In this document: positions 23,144 to 31,587 of the stretch, piece after piece
How the letters are laid out: each line of letters begins with the position of its first letter
How positions within the stretch are numbered: the first letter of the stretch is position 1
NCBI GenBank assembly: GCA_035554115.1
Contig: DATMIW010000074.1
Span: 32,004 to 96,003 of the forward strand
Direction: 5' to 3'
From: CAXTSE01 sp035554115
GTDB lineage: Bacteria > Actinomycetota > Actinomycetes > Actinomycetales > Microbacteriaceae
DNA: 64,000 bases
The notes under the pieces: generated by a model
Databases searched by the model: none
The model's input: only the letters and a program-made list of their open reading frames with translations
Told to the model about the DNA's origin: nothing
Position numbers and translations under genes: made by a program

Positions 23144-24358
23144 CTACTGCGGGACGAGATCCCGACGCCAGGCACCTTCACTGCCGATCCCCACGAACCC
23201 GATCGCCTCATTCACCGAGAGCATCGGCCGGTTCTCTTCTGCATTCCAGGTGATGACCGAGGGATGGCCGGGTGCGATTTCGGTGAGCCACAGCAGGTTC
23301 GCGACTTTGAGCAGCATCCCGAGCCGCCGCCCACGATGCTCCCGGAGCACCAGCGTGTCGTCCTGACTTACAGCGCGGCTCAGATCAGCGGGTACCGTCA
23401 GCCAGGTCCCGCCAGCGAGTCGGCCGGACGGGAGGTATTCGACGACTGCGGTGAGAGTGACACGGGTGGTGAGCGCCTCGCGCCGTTCTGTGTCGGCGAT
23501 ACGGGCCGCATCCCATACGTCTTCGGGTTCTTCGAGACCGGCCGTCGGCGCATCGGTGCTCATGCGGGTGCGCAAGATTCCGAGATCGTCGAGCCAGTTG
23601 TGCGGGGAGAGGCCGCGCCAGGTGTGCACCCGGTAGTCGGGTCCGGCCGCGGTTTCGGCGAGTGCGTACAGACGCATCAGCTCATCGTGATCCGGCGGAA
23701 GCGCGTAGCGGCTGGCGCGGGTCACCTGTTCAAGGCGATAGCCGCGGGCGAGAAGGAAGCGAGCTTCGCGACCCGTGGCGGAGATGGAACCGGCTCCCGT
23801 CGGCGGCACGAGGAAAGGCGGAGTCGAACGGACCGTCGGGAGCTCGGAGGCCGCCGGGCGTCCGGAGACCGCCGGGGGCCCGGAGACCGTCGGGAGCTCG
23901 GAGGCCGCCGGGCGTCCGGAGACCGCGAGCTCTGGACCCCCGGCGAGCTTCGCACTGCTCGCGGCATAGGGAGACACGGCGTAGCTCACGAGGCGCTTCT
24001 GCCCCAGAGTGACCGCGAAATCTTCGACGGCATCCGTGAGTGCGGTCCCGATACCGCGCCCCTCGAAGTCCGGGTGGACATCGACATCGACCCAGCCGAT
24101 TTCGGGATCCGCTGTCGCCCACTCGTGAACGCCGCGTCCCACGATCCTGCCGTCGCACCACGCTGCCCAGAGAGCGTGCGGAGCCTGCGGGTCGTGCCAT
24201 TCCGACAGAGTCTCGGCCGGATCCACCCCAATCTCGGGCGTACCGTAGGCGCGGATCTCGGAGGCGTTGCGAACCTCGACAGTTGCCGCGAACTCCGCTC
24301 CGCCCGGTGCGGAGAGCGAGTCGGGAACGGTGAGACGCGCAATGGTGAACGGGCTCAT
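23144..24358 (-). CDS. GNAT family N-acetyltransferase with repeat insert
   Basis: A 404-residue protein with two GNAT-like halves. The first (about 1-130) has the acetyl-CoA site VDVHPDFEGRGIGTALTDAV; the second (about 205-400) has VLREHRGRRLGMLLKVANLLWL and TWNAEENRPMLSVNEAIGFVGIG, so both halves keep the R/Q-x-x-G-x-G/A-type loop. Between them is a low-complexity linker with repeated SGRPAASELPTVSG units coded by a tandem DNA repeat. Substrate unknown; this double-GNAT form resembles mycothiol-synthase-like and antibiotic-type acetyltransferases, but I make no firm call. It diverges from smc. Confidence 0.8.
   Translation of the reverse strand: MSPFTIARLTVPDSLSAPGGAEFAATVEVRNASEIRAYGTPEIGVDPAETLSEWHDPQAPHALWAAWCDGRIVGRGVHEWATADPEIGWVDVDVHPDFEGRGIGTALTDAVEDFAVTLGQKRLVSYAVSPYAASSAKLAGGPELAVSGRPAASELPTVSGPPAVSGRPAASELPTVRSTPPFLVPPTGAGSISATGREARFLLARGYRLEQVTRASRYALPPDHDELMRLYALAETAAGPDYRVHTWRGLSPHNWLDDLGILRTRMSTDAPTAGLEEPEDVWDAARIADTERREALTTRVTLTAVVEYLPSGRLAGGTWLTVPADLSRAVSQDDTLVLREHRGRRLGMLLKVANLLWLTEIAPGHPSVITWNAEENRPMLSVNEAIGFVGIGSEGAWRRDLVPQ
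23837..23938. repeat. Tandem repeat in the GNAT gene linker
   Basis: The unit GGGAGCTCGGAGGCCGCC with GGGCGTCCGGAGACCG occurs twice (from 23839 and from 23892), separated by the variant GGGGGCCCGGAGACC. It encodes the SGRPAASELPTV repeats read on the minus strand. Confidence 0.7.
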
Positions 24359-24425
24359 GGTGCGATGCGCCTCCTAGGGTGATCCCTCTCCTGAGCTGAT
24401 CCCTTATTCCGGTACCGTAGACCGA

Positions 24426-24473
24426 CGCTTGCAAAGACTGACACTTGCAATGACGGACGCTTGCAAAGACGGA
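24426..24473. repeat. Three-copy 16-base tandem repeat upstream of smc
   Basis: CGCTTGCAAAGACTGA (24426-24441), CACTTGCAATGACGGA (24442-24457) and CGCTTGCAAAGACGGA (24458-24473) lie head to tail, ending 29 bases before the smc start. They could be regulatory or neutral expansion. Confidence 0.75.
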
Positions 24474-24502
24474 GGACCGGCCGCTGTGAACCTGAAGAGC
24501 CT

Positions 24503-27500
24503 GTGTATCTGAAGAGCCTGACCCTCAAAGGGTTCAAGTCCTTCGCGCAGCCGACCACCTTCGCGTTCGAGCCAGGGGTCACCTGCGTGGTCGGGCCGAA
24601 CGGCTCGGGCAAGTCCAACGTCGTTGATGCCCTCGCCTGGGTCATGGGCGAACAGGGCGCTAAGACTCTGCGCGGCGGAAAGATGGAAGACGTCATCTTC
24701 GCCGGCACGGCCACCCGTGGTCCGTTGGGCCGCGCCGAGGTGACACTGACGATCGACAACAGCGACGGCGCGCTGCCGATCGAATATGCCGAGGTGACGA
24801 TTTCGCGCACCTTGTTCCGCAATGGCGGCAGCGAATACGCGATCAATGGATCGTCGTGTCGCCTTCTCGATGTGCAAGAGCTGCTGAGCGACTCCGGTCT
24901 CGGTCGCGAAATGCATGTGATCGTCGGCCAAGGTCAGCTCGATCAGGTTTTGCGGGCCACACCTGAGGAACGCCGCGGTTTTATCGAAGAGGCCGCCGGA
25001 ATTCTCAAACATCGTCGCCGCAAAGAGAAGACGCTGCGCAAGCTGGAGGCGATGCAGGCGAACCTGACCCGCCTCAGCGACCTCGCCGGCGAGATCCGGC
25101 GTCAGTTGAAGCCGCTCGGACACCAGGCCGAGATCGCCCGCGAAGCCCAGACAATCGCAGCGGTTGTGCGGGATGCGCGGGCCCGGCTGCTCGCCGACGA
25201 GGTCGTCGAATTGCGGGCGGCTCTCGTCGATCTGACTGGTTCCGAGAGCCAACGCAAGACCGAGCGCATCGTGCTTCATGAGCAGCTCGACCAGTCCAAG
25301 CTGCGACAGACGCGCCTCGAGCAGTCGATGGTCGGAGATGCTGTGGATGACGCGCGCCGGGTCGCCCACGAACTCGAGCAGGTGCAGGACCACCTCCGCG
25401 CGCTGTACACACTCGCCAACCAGCGACTGTCGCTTCTCGGACAGCAGGGTCAGCTGCCGGGTATGACGGCGACGATTTCGCCGCGCATGATCGAGGACGC
25501 CCGTGAGGAGGCCACACGTCTGGCCTCGGGTGTCGCCGCTGCCGAGGAGGCGCTGGGTCGTGCGTCGGCAGCGACTGCGACGGCGAAGGCCAGTCTTGAC
25601 TCGCTGGACGACGAGATCAGCGCTCAAAGTGCCCTGGTTTCGAGCCACGATCTGGAACAGGGCCGGCTCGCGGGTCTGGTGAACGCGGCCGAGTCTCGCC
25701 GGGCCGCCACGCACGCCGAGCTGGAACGCTCGACCGGCGCGCTCGCCGCGGCTGAACAGCGTCGCGAACAAGCCCGCACCGAACTGCTGGCTCTCGAGGG
25801 AGCTGACGACGCGCTGGGCGAAAACAATGGCCTTGCGACGAGCGTCGAGCAGGCGGAAGAGGCCGTTCGCGCCCTGCAGGCCGAGGTGGAGGCCGTTCGC
25901 GAGACTCTGCACGCATCCGAGCGGGAGCGCGATGCGCTCGCCGCGCGGACTGGTGCGCTGTCGCTTGCTGTCGACCAGAAGGACGGGTCGGGGTCGATTG
26001 TGGGGGCCAGCGGCATCCGGGGCCTGGTGGCCGAGCACATGCAGGTGCGCGCCGGGTATGAGGCGGCAATTGCGGCCGCACTCGGCTCGCTCGCGGATGC
26101 TGTGCTGGCAGATGACCGCTCCTCGGCGATAGGCGCCCTTTCGTCGGCGCGTGAATCGGAGGCGGGCCGCGTGGAGATCGTGGTGGCTGACGCTTCGGGG
26201 GCTGCTCCGCTCGGGTCGCTGCCGCCCGGAGTCGAAGCCGCAGCCGATCTTGTAACGGCGCCCGACGGCATCCGGGGCCTTCTCGCTCGTGTCGTGGTGG
26301 TCGCCGATCTGGATGTCGCGCGCAGCACCTGGCCGGCGCTCGCGAAGCTCGGCAACGTAACAGTTATCACGCGCGATGGCGATCTGCTCACCGAGCATGT
26401 GCTGCGTGGCGGGTCGGGAGCCGGCCGCAGCATCCTCGAACTTGTCGCTGAGCGGGATGCCGCACAGGAGAAGCTCGTGACGGTCACGACCGCAATCGAA
26501 CGCGACAGATTTGCGCTCGCCGAAAAGCGCGAAGCTCTTGACCTAGCGCAGATCGATGCGGCGCAGGCGCAGGCGGCGCTCAAAGAGTTCGACGCGCGCC
26601 TCGCAGAACGCAGCGATGCGCTGGGGCGCTCACGGGTGCAATTGGAGGCCGCGTCGGCCGAAGGGGAGCGGCTCGCGCAGGCGGTGCAGCTGCTCACTGA
26701 ATCCGTCGCTGTTGCCGATGCTGCGGTTGGGCGGGCTGTCGCCGAACGTGACGCCCACGCGTCGACCCCGCGGCCCATGCTCGATGTGTCGGCTCGCGAT
26801 GGTTTGCTGCTTGAACTCGAGGCGGCACGCGCGGCCGAGGTCCAGTCGCGTGTCGAACTCGAAACAACGCGGGAGCGGGTGCGCGCTCAGCACGCGCAGG
26901 TCGCGTCGCTGCAGAAACAGCTCGAGGCCGAGCGCTCCGCCGCCGAAGAGTCGGCCCGCCTGGCGGTGCTGCGGCAGCATCAGGTCGCCGCGGCAACGAG
27001 TGTGCTCGACGCGTTGCCGGCGGTGCTCGATGCCGTCGACAGGTCGGTGGCCGATGCGCGCGTCGCCCTGGCCGCCGCGGAGGCGGGCCGCGCTCAGCAC
27101 AATGAGGAGCTTGCTGAACTGCGTCGTAACGAGAGTGTGTTGCGTGAACGTCTCACGACCCTCAACGAAAATGTGCACGGTCTCGAAATGCAGACCTACG
27201 AAAAGAAGCTGCATCTCTCGCAGCTGCTCGAACGTGCGGGCGATGAACTGGGTCTCGTCGAAGATGTGCTGGTCGCCGAATACGGACCCGACGTCCCCGT
27301 CCCCGCCGATGGTGCCCTGCTCGGGCAGCTTGACCCGGACTCGCCGGTCGAGCTTGTCGAGACCCCCGCCGCAGAGGCCTCGGTCTCGACAAGCTCGACC
27401 GCCGCAGAGGTCCCGACCGCCGGCGTCCCGTATGTCCGCGCCGAACAGAAGGCCCGCCTCGCCGCCGCCGAACGCAAACTCGGCCAGCTCGGCCGCGTCA

Positions 27501-28156
27501 ACCCGCTGGCTCTCGAAGAGTTCGCGGCGCTGGAACAACGACACAAATTCCTCACCGATCAGCTTGCCGACCTGACGGCAACGCGCGCCGACCTGCTGCA
27601 GATCATTGACGAGATCGACGACAAGATGCGCGACATCTTCGCAGCCGCCTTCGACGACACACGCGTCGCCTTCGACGAGGTGTTCCCGGTGCTGTTCCCC
27701 GGCGGTTCCGGCAGCCTGTTCCTCACTGACCCCGAAAACCTGCTCACCACAGGTATCGAGGTTGCGGTGAAGCCTGCCGGCAAGAAGATCGAGCGGCTGT
27801 CCCTGCTGTCCGGTGGTGAGCGTTCCCTGGCGGCTGTCGCGCTGCTGATCGCAATCTTCAAGGCGCGACCGAGCCCGTTCTACATCATGGATGAGGTGGA
27901 AGCGGCCCTCGATGACGCCAACCTCGGTCGCCTGCTCACCGTCATGAGCGATCTGCGGGCGACCTCACAGCTGATCGTCATCACCCACCAGAAGCGCACG
28001 ATGGAGATCGCGGACGCCCTCTACGGTGTGTCGATGCGGCAGGACGGGGTTAGTGCCGTCGTCGGGCAGCGGGTCGCGCATCCGGAGGGTCGTCCCGAGC
28101 CGGAATCCAGTTCGGCGCCAGAGGCGCGTTCTGAGTCAGAGTCTCAGACCGCCTAG
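24503..28156 (+). CDS. smc: Chromosome segregation ATPase SMC
   Basis: Condensin core protein, 1217 residues, that compacts and separates chromosomes. The N-terminal head has Walker A GPNGSGKSN (about residue 32); two long coiled-coil arms flank a hinge around 505-650 (DGSGSIVGASGIRGLVAEHMQV); the C-terminal head has the LSGGERSLAAVALL signature and Walker B PFYIMDEVEAALDDAN. GTG 24503 matches the usual LKSLTLKGFKSF start. Odd: the distal coil carries an extra segment (about residues 948-975) containing PVELVETPAAEASVSTSSTAAE, coded by a perfect inverted pair of the palindromic repeat, where helix-breaking prolines would interrupt the arm near the head. Confidence 0.97.
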   Translation: MYLKSLTLKGFKSFAQPTTFAFEPGVTCVVGPNGSGKSNVVDALAWVMGEQGAKTLRGGKMEDVIFAGTATRGPLGRAEVTLTIDNSDGALPIEYAEVTISRTLFRNGGSEYAINGSSCRLLDVQELLSDSGLGREMHVIVGQGQLDQVLRATPEERRGFIEEAAGILKHRRRKEKTLRKLEAMQANLTRLSDLAGEIRRQLKPLGHQAEIAREAQTIAAVVRDARARLLADEVVELRAALVDLTGSESQRKTERIVLHEQLDQSKLRQTRLEQSMVGDAVDDARRVAHELEQVQDHLRALYTLANQRLSLLGQQGQLPGMTATISPRMIEDAREEATRLASGVAAAEEALGRASAATATAKASLDSLDDEISAQSALVSSHDLEQGRLAGLVNAAESRRAATHAELERSTGALAAAEQRREQARTELLALEGADDALGENNGLATSVEQAEEAVRALQAEVEAVRETLHASERERDALAARTGALSLAVDQKDGSGSIVGASGIRGLVAEHMQVRAGYEAAIAAALGSLADAVLADDRSSAIGALSSARESEAGRVEIVVADASGAAPLGSLPPGVEAAADLVTAPDGIRGLLARVVVVADLDVARSTWPALAKLGNVTVITRDGDLLTEHVLRGGSGAGRSILELVAERDAAQEKLVTVTTAIERDRFALAEKREALDLAQIDAAQAQAALKEFDARLAERSDALGRSRVQLEAASAEGERLAQAVQLLTESVAVADAAVGRAVAERDAHASTPRPMLDVSARDGLLLELEAARAAEVQSRVELETTRERVRAQHAQVASLQKQLEAERSAAEESARLAVLRQHQVAAATSVLDALPAVLDAVDRSVADARVALAAAEAGRAQHNEELAELRRNESVLRERLTTLNENVHGLEMQTYEKKLHLSQLLERAGDELGLVEDVLVAEYGPDVPVPADGALLGQLDPDSPVELVETPAAEASVSTSSTAAEVPTAGVPYVRAEQKARLAAAERKLGQLGRVNPLALEEFAALEQRHKFLTDQLADLTATRADLLQIIDEIDDKMRDIFAAAFDDTRVAFDEVFPVLFPGGSGSLFLTDPENLLTTGIEVAVKPAGKKIERLSLLSGGERSLAAVALLIAIFKARPSPFYIMDEVEAALDDANLGRLLTVMSDLRATSQLIVITHQKRTMEIADALYGVSMRQDGVSAVVGQRVAHPEGRPEPESSSAPEARSESESQTA
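27346..27400. repeat. Perfect inverted pair of palindromic repeats inside smc
   Basis: GGTCGAGCTTGTCGAGACC (27346-27364) and its exact reverse complement GGTCTCGACAAGCTCGACC (27382-27400) are separated by 17 bases, a BIME-like hairpin within the smc reading frame. Confidence 0.9.
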
Positions 28157-28242
28157 CGCTTGCGGGGCCGGAGTCTGCGACTGTTGCTCGCGACGTTTCG
28201 GTCGGCTTTATCTCGCCACCTGTTCCGGGCGGAAACGGGTGC

Positions 28243-28968
28243 TCATTCACGACTCGTGGACGTAGTCCCTTCTGTGCCCGGATCGGAGAGCCTCTCATGC
28301 GCCAGCCGCTCCCCGGTCAGCCGGGTGACTGGCTCGCCGTTGACCGTTTCCACGATCCAGGTGCCATGCACTCGGCGAACGGTTGACATCGAGCCGTTGT
28401 GAATACTCTCCACGGGACGACGAGCGAGGGCGGCAAGAGTTTCTCGTATGAGGGTGCCGTGACTGACGATGACCACGCCTCCACCCTCGCCAGCACCCTC
28501 GACGATGTCGGTGGTGCTGCCAGCGGCGATGCTGCCATCGGCGGCGAGGCCCGCGCCGGGATTGGCGAGGGGAGAGTCGACAGGGTAGTCGGCAGCGATG
28601 CGGTCGAGTGCGGCCTGGCCGCGAGCGGCGACGCTGGCCAGGGACTCTGCGCCCGGATACTCACGATCCGGATGCGAGATCGCGGTGGCTTGGGCGCTGC
28701 TGCCTTCGAGCGACCCATAGTCGCGCTCGGTCAGCCCCTCGTAGCTGGGACCGTATGGGATGCCCAGCTCGTCTGCGATGATTCGCGCGGTTTCCGCGGC
28801 TCGCGCCAGGGGTGAACTGACGACGCGCATCCATGGTGTGCCCGCCAACAGCTCTGCCACCTCGAATGCCTGTTGACGTCCCACAGCGTTGAGCGGGATG
28901 TCGCTGGAACCCTGCAAAAGATCGTCGCGGTTCCAGTCGGTTTGGCCATGGCGGATGAACGCATACAC
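28243..28968 (-). CDS. Histidine phosphatase family protein
   Basis: Phosphoglycerate-mutase-like phosphatase, 241 residues. The phosphohistidine motif FIRHGQTDWN lies at the very N-terminus, followed by LLQGSSDIPLNAVGRQQA and SPLARAAETARII, an ERDYGSLEG loop and the second catalytic His in VIVSHGTLIRE. A Gly/Ala-rich insert (about residues 142-172) precedes the last motif. GTG 28968 is chosen because it starts right before the family domain; the same reading frame extends far upstream as a shadow of the neighbouring gene. Substrate not predictable. It is in line with the SipW-like gene but 44 bases downstream. Confidence 0.88.
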   Translation of the reverse strand: MYAFIRHGQTDWNRDDLLQGSSDIPLNAVGRQQAFEVAELLAGTPWMRVVSSPLARAAETARIIADELGIPYGPSYEGLTERDYGSLEGSSAQATAISHPDREYPGAESLASVAARGQAALDRIAADYPVDSPLANPGAGLAADGSIAAGSTTDIVEGAGEGGGVVIVSHGTLIRETLAALARRPVESIHNGSMSTVRRVHGTWIVETVNGEPVTRLTGERLAHERLSDPGTEGTTSTSRE

Positions 28969-29012
28969 ACTCTGATCCTTGCAGCCGCAGCCGCAGCCGC
29001 AGCCGGACCGGA

Positions 29013-30701
29013 TCAGCCGATGGTGAAGCTCGCGCTGGTGGCCGCCGTGAGGCTGCCCGATACGGCTCGCAGCGTGTAGGTGCCCTTCTTGTTGATGCTG
29101 CAGCCTGAATACGTCGCGACCCCGGCCACGGCTGCGCGCGGGTTTCCCGAGCAAGTAAGGGTGGTTCCGCCCGGTGTGCCCGTGATGGACAGAGTGACCG
29201 ACGCGGTGCTGGTGGTCACGGTGTTCCCGTTCACGTCCTGGATGACCACCTCTGGCTGGGGGTTGAACGGCACCGAACCGGGCGTGTCCAACGGGCTTGT
29301 CGAGAAGGCCAACTTGCTCGCTGTGCCGGGCGTCACGGTGAACGCCGTGCTCGTGGCGGCCGCGAGAGCCCCGGAAGTAGCAGTGAAGGTGTAGGTGCCG
29401 GTGCGGTTGACCCGGCATCCGGCGAATACCGCGACTCCCGCAACGGCGGCCCTCGGGTTGGTTGTGCAGGTCAGGGTCGCGGTGCCTGGCGTTGTGAGAG
29501 CCAGGGTGACAGGTGCCGTGCTGGTTGTCACGGTGTTGCCCCCGGCATCCTGGACCGTGACGCGTGGCTGCGTGGCAAGGTTCGCTCCCGCGACCACAGA
29601 AGTGGATGGCTGGGTCGTGAATTGCAGACGTGCCGCGGGGCCGACCGAGATGACGAAGCTGGCGCTGACGGCTGCGGTCAGGGTGCCGGAGCGGGCCGTC
29701 AGAGTGTAGGTGCCGTTCTTGTTTATCGAGCATCCAGCGAATGTCGCACGGCCGTCGACGGCGGCTCGTGGGTTGGATGCACAGCTGAGCACGGCGCCGG
29801 CAGGGGTTGTGATCTCGAGGGTCACTTGTGCCGCCGTGGTGTTTGCGGTGCGACCGCTCGCGTCTTGTACGACGACGACAGGCTGGGTGGGGAATGCGAT
29901 CCCCCCTGTCGATGCGGAGGGGCTTGTCGCGAAAGCGAGTTTTGTGGCCGGTCCCGAAGCGGCATATGCCCAGTTGTTCCCGACAGATGTCGTCGTGCCG
30001 GTGAAGCCGGCGCTGCTCTGGCCGAAGACTGAGACACTGAGCACCGCGACGGCGGCGGCGACCGTGACGAAGGGCCCCGCGCGGAGGGCGAATGTTGCGA
30101 GCGCCGGGGACCGCGCAGGCCGAGGCCGAACCAGGCGATGCTTGCCGGGGATGGCCAAGATACGGGCGCTCTCGATCAGCAGCGCCACGATCGTGAGTGC
30201 GACCCACGCGGCCAAAGGCAGGGTATTCCCGGTACTCAGCCAGAGCGAGGGGAGTCCGATATAGGGCACCAGAATGACGGCGCGAGCCAGGATGTTCTCT
30301 CGGTCGAGTGGGGCACTGTCGGCTTGCGGATTGGCGTCGCCTTGCGTGACGAGTGTGCCGTCGTTATTAACCGCGACGATGCGGTGCAGCACGAGACCTT
30401 CGTGTGCCGAACCGGCGGGAGCTTCGAAGGTGACGACGCGGCCGAGGGGAACCTCGGCATCTTTGGCCAACGGAGCGGTGAGCACAACATCGCCTGGATC
30501 GATATGTGGCCGCATCGAACCGCTCTGCACGACTGACCCGCTTAGCCCTCCTACCAGGGGTGAGAGAGCACACGCGACGAGGGCGAGAATGAAGACGAGA
30601 TAGCCGCGAGCGATCGCTGCCACGATCAGCCAGCCCCAGTGGGCTCCCCGCCCGGCGGGAGTGCCGCTGGGCGGAGAGCTGGGGAGTCCTGGGTGCCACA
30701 T
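29013..30701 (-). CDS. SipW-like signal peptidase fused to three Ig-like repeats
   Basis: 562 residues. A type I signal peptidase domain of the SipW/ER-type (Ser-His) follows an N-terminal membrane helix (24-45): Ser62 in QSGSMRPHIDPGD, His106 in LVLHRIVAVN in place of the usual Lys, and TQGDANPQAD at about 118. Membrane helices follow at about 163-180 and 208-226. Next comes SSAGFTGTTTSVGNNWA (229-245), nearly the same as the maturation motif of the adjacent TasA-like protein. The rest is three repeats of about 100 residues (from about 252, 355 and 460) sharing KLAFxTxP, NPRAAVxG and GCxxNxxGTYTL, each with a Cys pair, resembling bacterial Ig-like domains. RBS AAGGGG. It is paired with the TasA-like gene 34 bases upstream. 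Confidence 0.85.
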   Translation of the reverse strand: MWHPGLPSSPPSGTPAGRGAHWGWLIVAAIARGYLVFILALVACALSPLVGGLSGSVVQSGSMRPHIDPGDVVLTAPLAKDAEVPLGRVVTFEAPAGSAHEGLVLHRIVAVNNDGTLVTQGDANPQADSAPLDRENILARAVILVPYIGLPSLWLSTGNTLPLAAWVALTIVALLIESARILAIPGKHRLVRPRPARSPALATFALRAGPFVTVAAAVAVLSVSVFGQSSAGFTGTTTSVGNNWAYAASGPATKLAFATSPSASTGGIAFPTQPVVVVQDASGRTANTTAAQVTLEITTPAGAVLSCASNPRAAVDGRATFAGCSINKNGTYTLTARSGTLTAAVSASFVISVGPAARLQFTTQPSTSVVAGANLATQPRVTVQDAGGNTVTTSTAPVTLALTTPGTATLTCTTNPRAAVAGVAVFAGCRVNRTGTYTFTATSGALAAATSTAFTVTPGTASKLAFSTSPLDTPGSVPFNPQPEVVIQDVNGNTVTTSTASVTLSITGTPGGTTLTCSGNPRAAVAGVATYSGCSINKKGTYTLRAVSGSLTAATSASFTIG

Positions 30702-30735
30702 GGTGGGCCCCTTCGTCGCTATCCCTGGTTGGTGG

Positions 30736-31359
30736 CTAGTTGCTCTGGAACTCCCAGACGAAGTCCGTCGAAATCGATTTGCCCTGCAGGGCATCGATTT
30801 GCGCCTGAGTCAGTCCAGTCGTGTCGAACTTCCAGTAGAACTTGTAGGTCTTGGTCTCACCTTGAGCGTTGCCCGTGGTGTTCCAGTCAAGGTCGCTGGC
30901 AGCTGCCTGGGCGAAACTCTGAGGGGTGTCGCTCGTGACAAACGCCTGGCTGGGGTAGACCGTGTCTCCAGGGTCGGCGACGAAGCCTCCGCAGCCTCCA
31001 CCGAAAGTTCCGCCGGTTCCCTTTTGGAGGGTGCCCACGATGTACTGCTCCAGGCCGTCCATGGCAACCCGGCTCTGGTATAGGCGGACGATCCCCGGCA
31101 CTGACGCCGTTGACGTGACCTTGATGCACTTGGTGCCTTCTTGCCCAGGTACCACATTGGCCACGGTGAACAGCGCCGAGCCCTGGTCGTCATCCGAGAG
31201 CGAAACCGATCCAGTGGCCCAGTTGTTTCCCACGTTCTGGGTCTTGGCGGTGAAGGCGGCGCTCGATCCCTGCCAGACGAGCAAGCCCGCCAGGACGATC
31301 GCCACGGGTGCGGCGCTGAAGCCAGCGATGCGACGGATGCGGATACTTGGTGCGGACAT
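30736..31359 (-). CDS. TasA/CalY-like secreted protein (SipW substrate type)
   Basis: A 207-residue exported protein with a SipW-dependent type signal: basic RIRRIAGF, a hydrophobic core (14-30), then GSSAAFTAKTQNVGNNWATGSVSLSDDDQGSALF, the pattern of TasA/camelysin-type (M73) proteins. The mature domain is beta-rich with VVPGQEGTKCIKV and FYWKFDTTGLTQAQIDALQGKS near the end. In Bacillus TasA forms matrix fibres after SipW cleavage; here fibre formation is inference. ATG 31359 has AGGGGGAA upstream. It is the first gene of a two-gene unit with the SipW-like peptidase, whose own sequence repeats the same maturation motif. Confidence 0.85.
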   Translation of the reverse strand: MSAPSIRIRRIAGFSAAPVAIVLAGLLVWQGSSAAFTAKTQNVGNNWATGSVSLSDDDQGSALFTVANVVPGQEGTKCIKVTSTASVPGIVRLYQSRVAMDGLEQYIVGTLQKGTGGTFGGGCGGFVADPGDTVYPSQAFVTSDTPQSFAQAAASDLDWNTTGNAQGETKTYKFYWKFDTTGLTQAQIDALQGKSISTDFVWEFQSN

Positions 31360-31389
31360 TGCGATTCCCCCTGTTTCCTGCTCAGTCAT

Positions 31390-31587
31390 TCGCGACGATT
31401 GGGGCGAGTGACACGTGGACGGTTCGGGTTGTACCCCGATCCGATCGTTGTGGGCTCAGTGTAAGCACATGTATGTCCCCCCGCATGTCCCCCAGTTCGG
31501 GGAGTTTGTACCCCGGTCCTTATGCGGCACTTCCCGCGTTATCCGCGGATTCATTCCTGATGGACACCGCTTGGCTAGGCTGGCGGG
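31390..31587 (-). promoter_or_regulatory. Promoter region of the TasA/SipW-like unit with paired boxes
   Basis: No gene. On the minus strand a TACACT -10-like box (31458-31463) would give a leader of about 95 bases. Around it are two pairs of direct repeats: TTGTACCCCG at 31429-31438 and 31506-31515, and ATGTCCCCC at 31473-31481 and 31485-31493, 12 bases apart. CCCCC/CGGGG (31489-31502) can form a small hairpin. Paired boxes at a promoter suggest a dedicated regulator. The ftsY promoter (TAGGCT at 31576-31581) shares this gap. Confidence 0.45.

Noticed and set aside
24404..26398. A 664-codon antisense open frame opposite smc
   Set aside because: It mirrors the smc coding sequence; the sense product has Walker A and hinge, and the antisense one shows nothing recognisable.
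28243..30207. A 654-codon frame that would fuse the histidine phosphatase to an upstream part
   Set aside because: The upstream part is the shadow of the SipW-like gene in another frame. The phosphatase domain begins at GTG 28968 with its catalytic RHG motif at the N-terminus.
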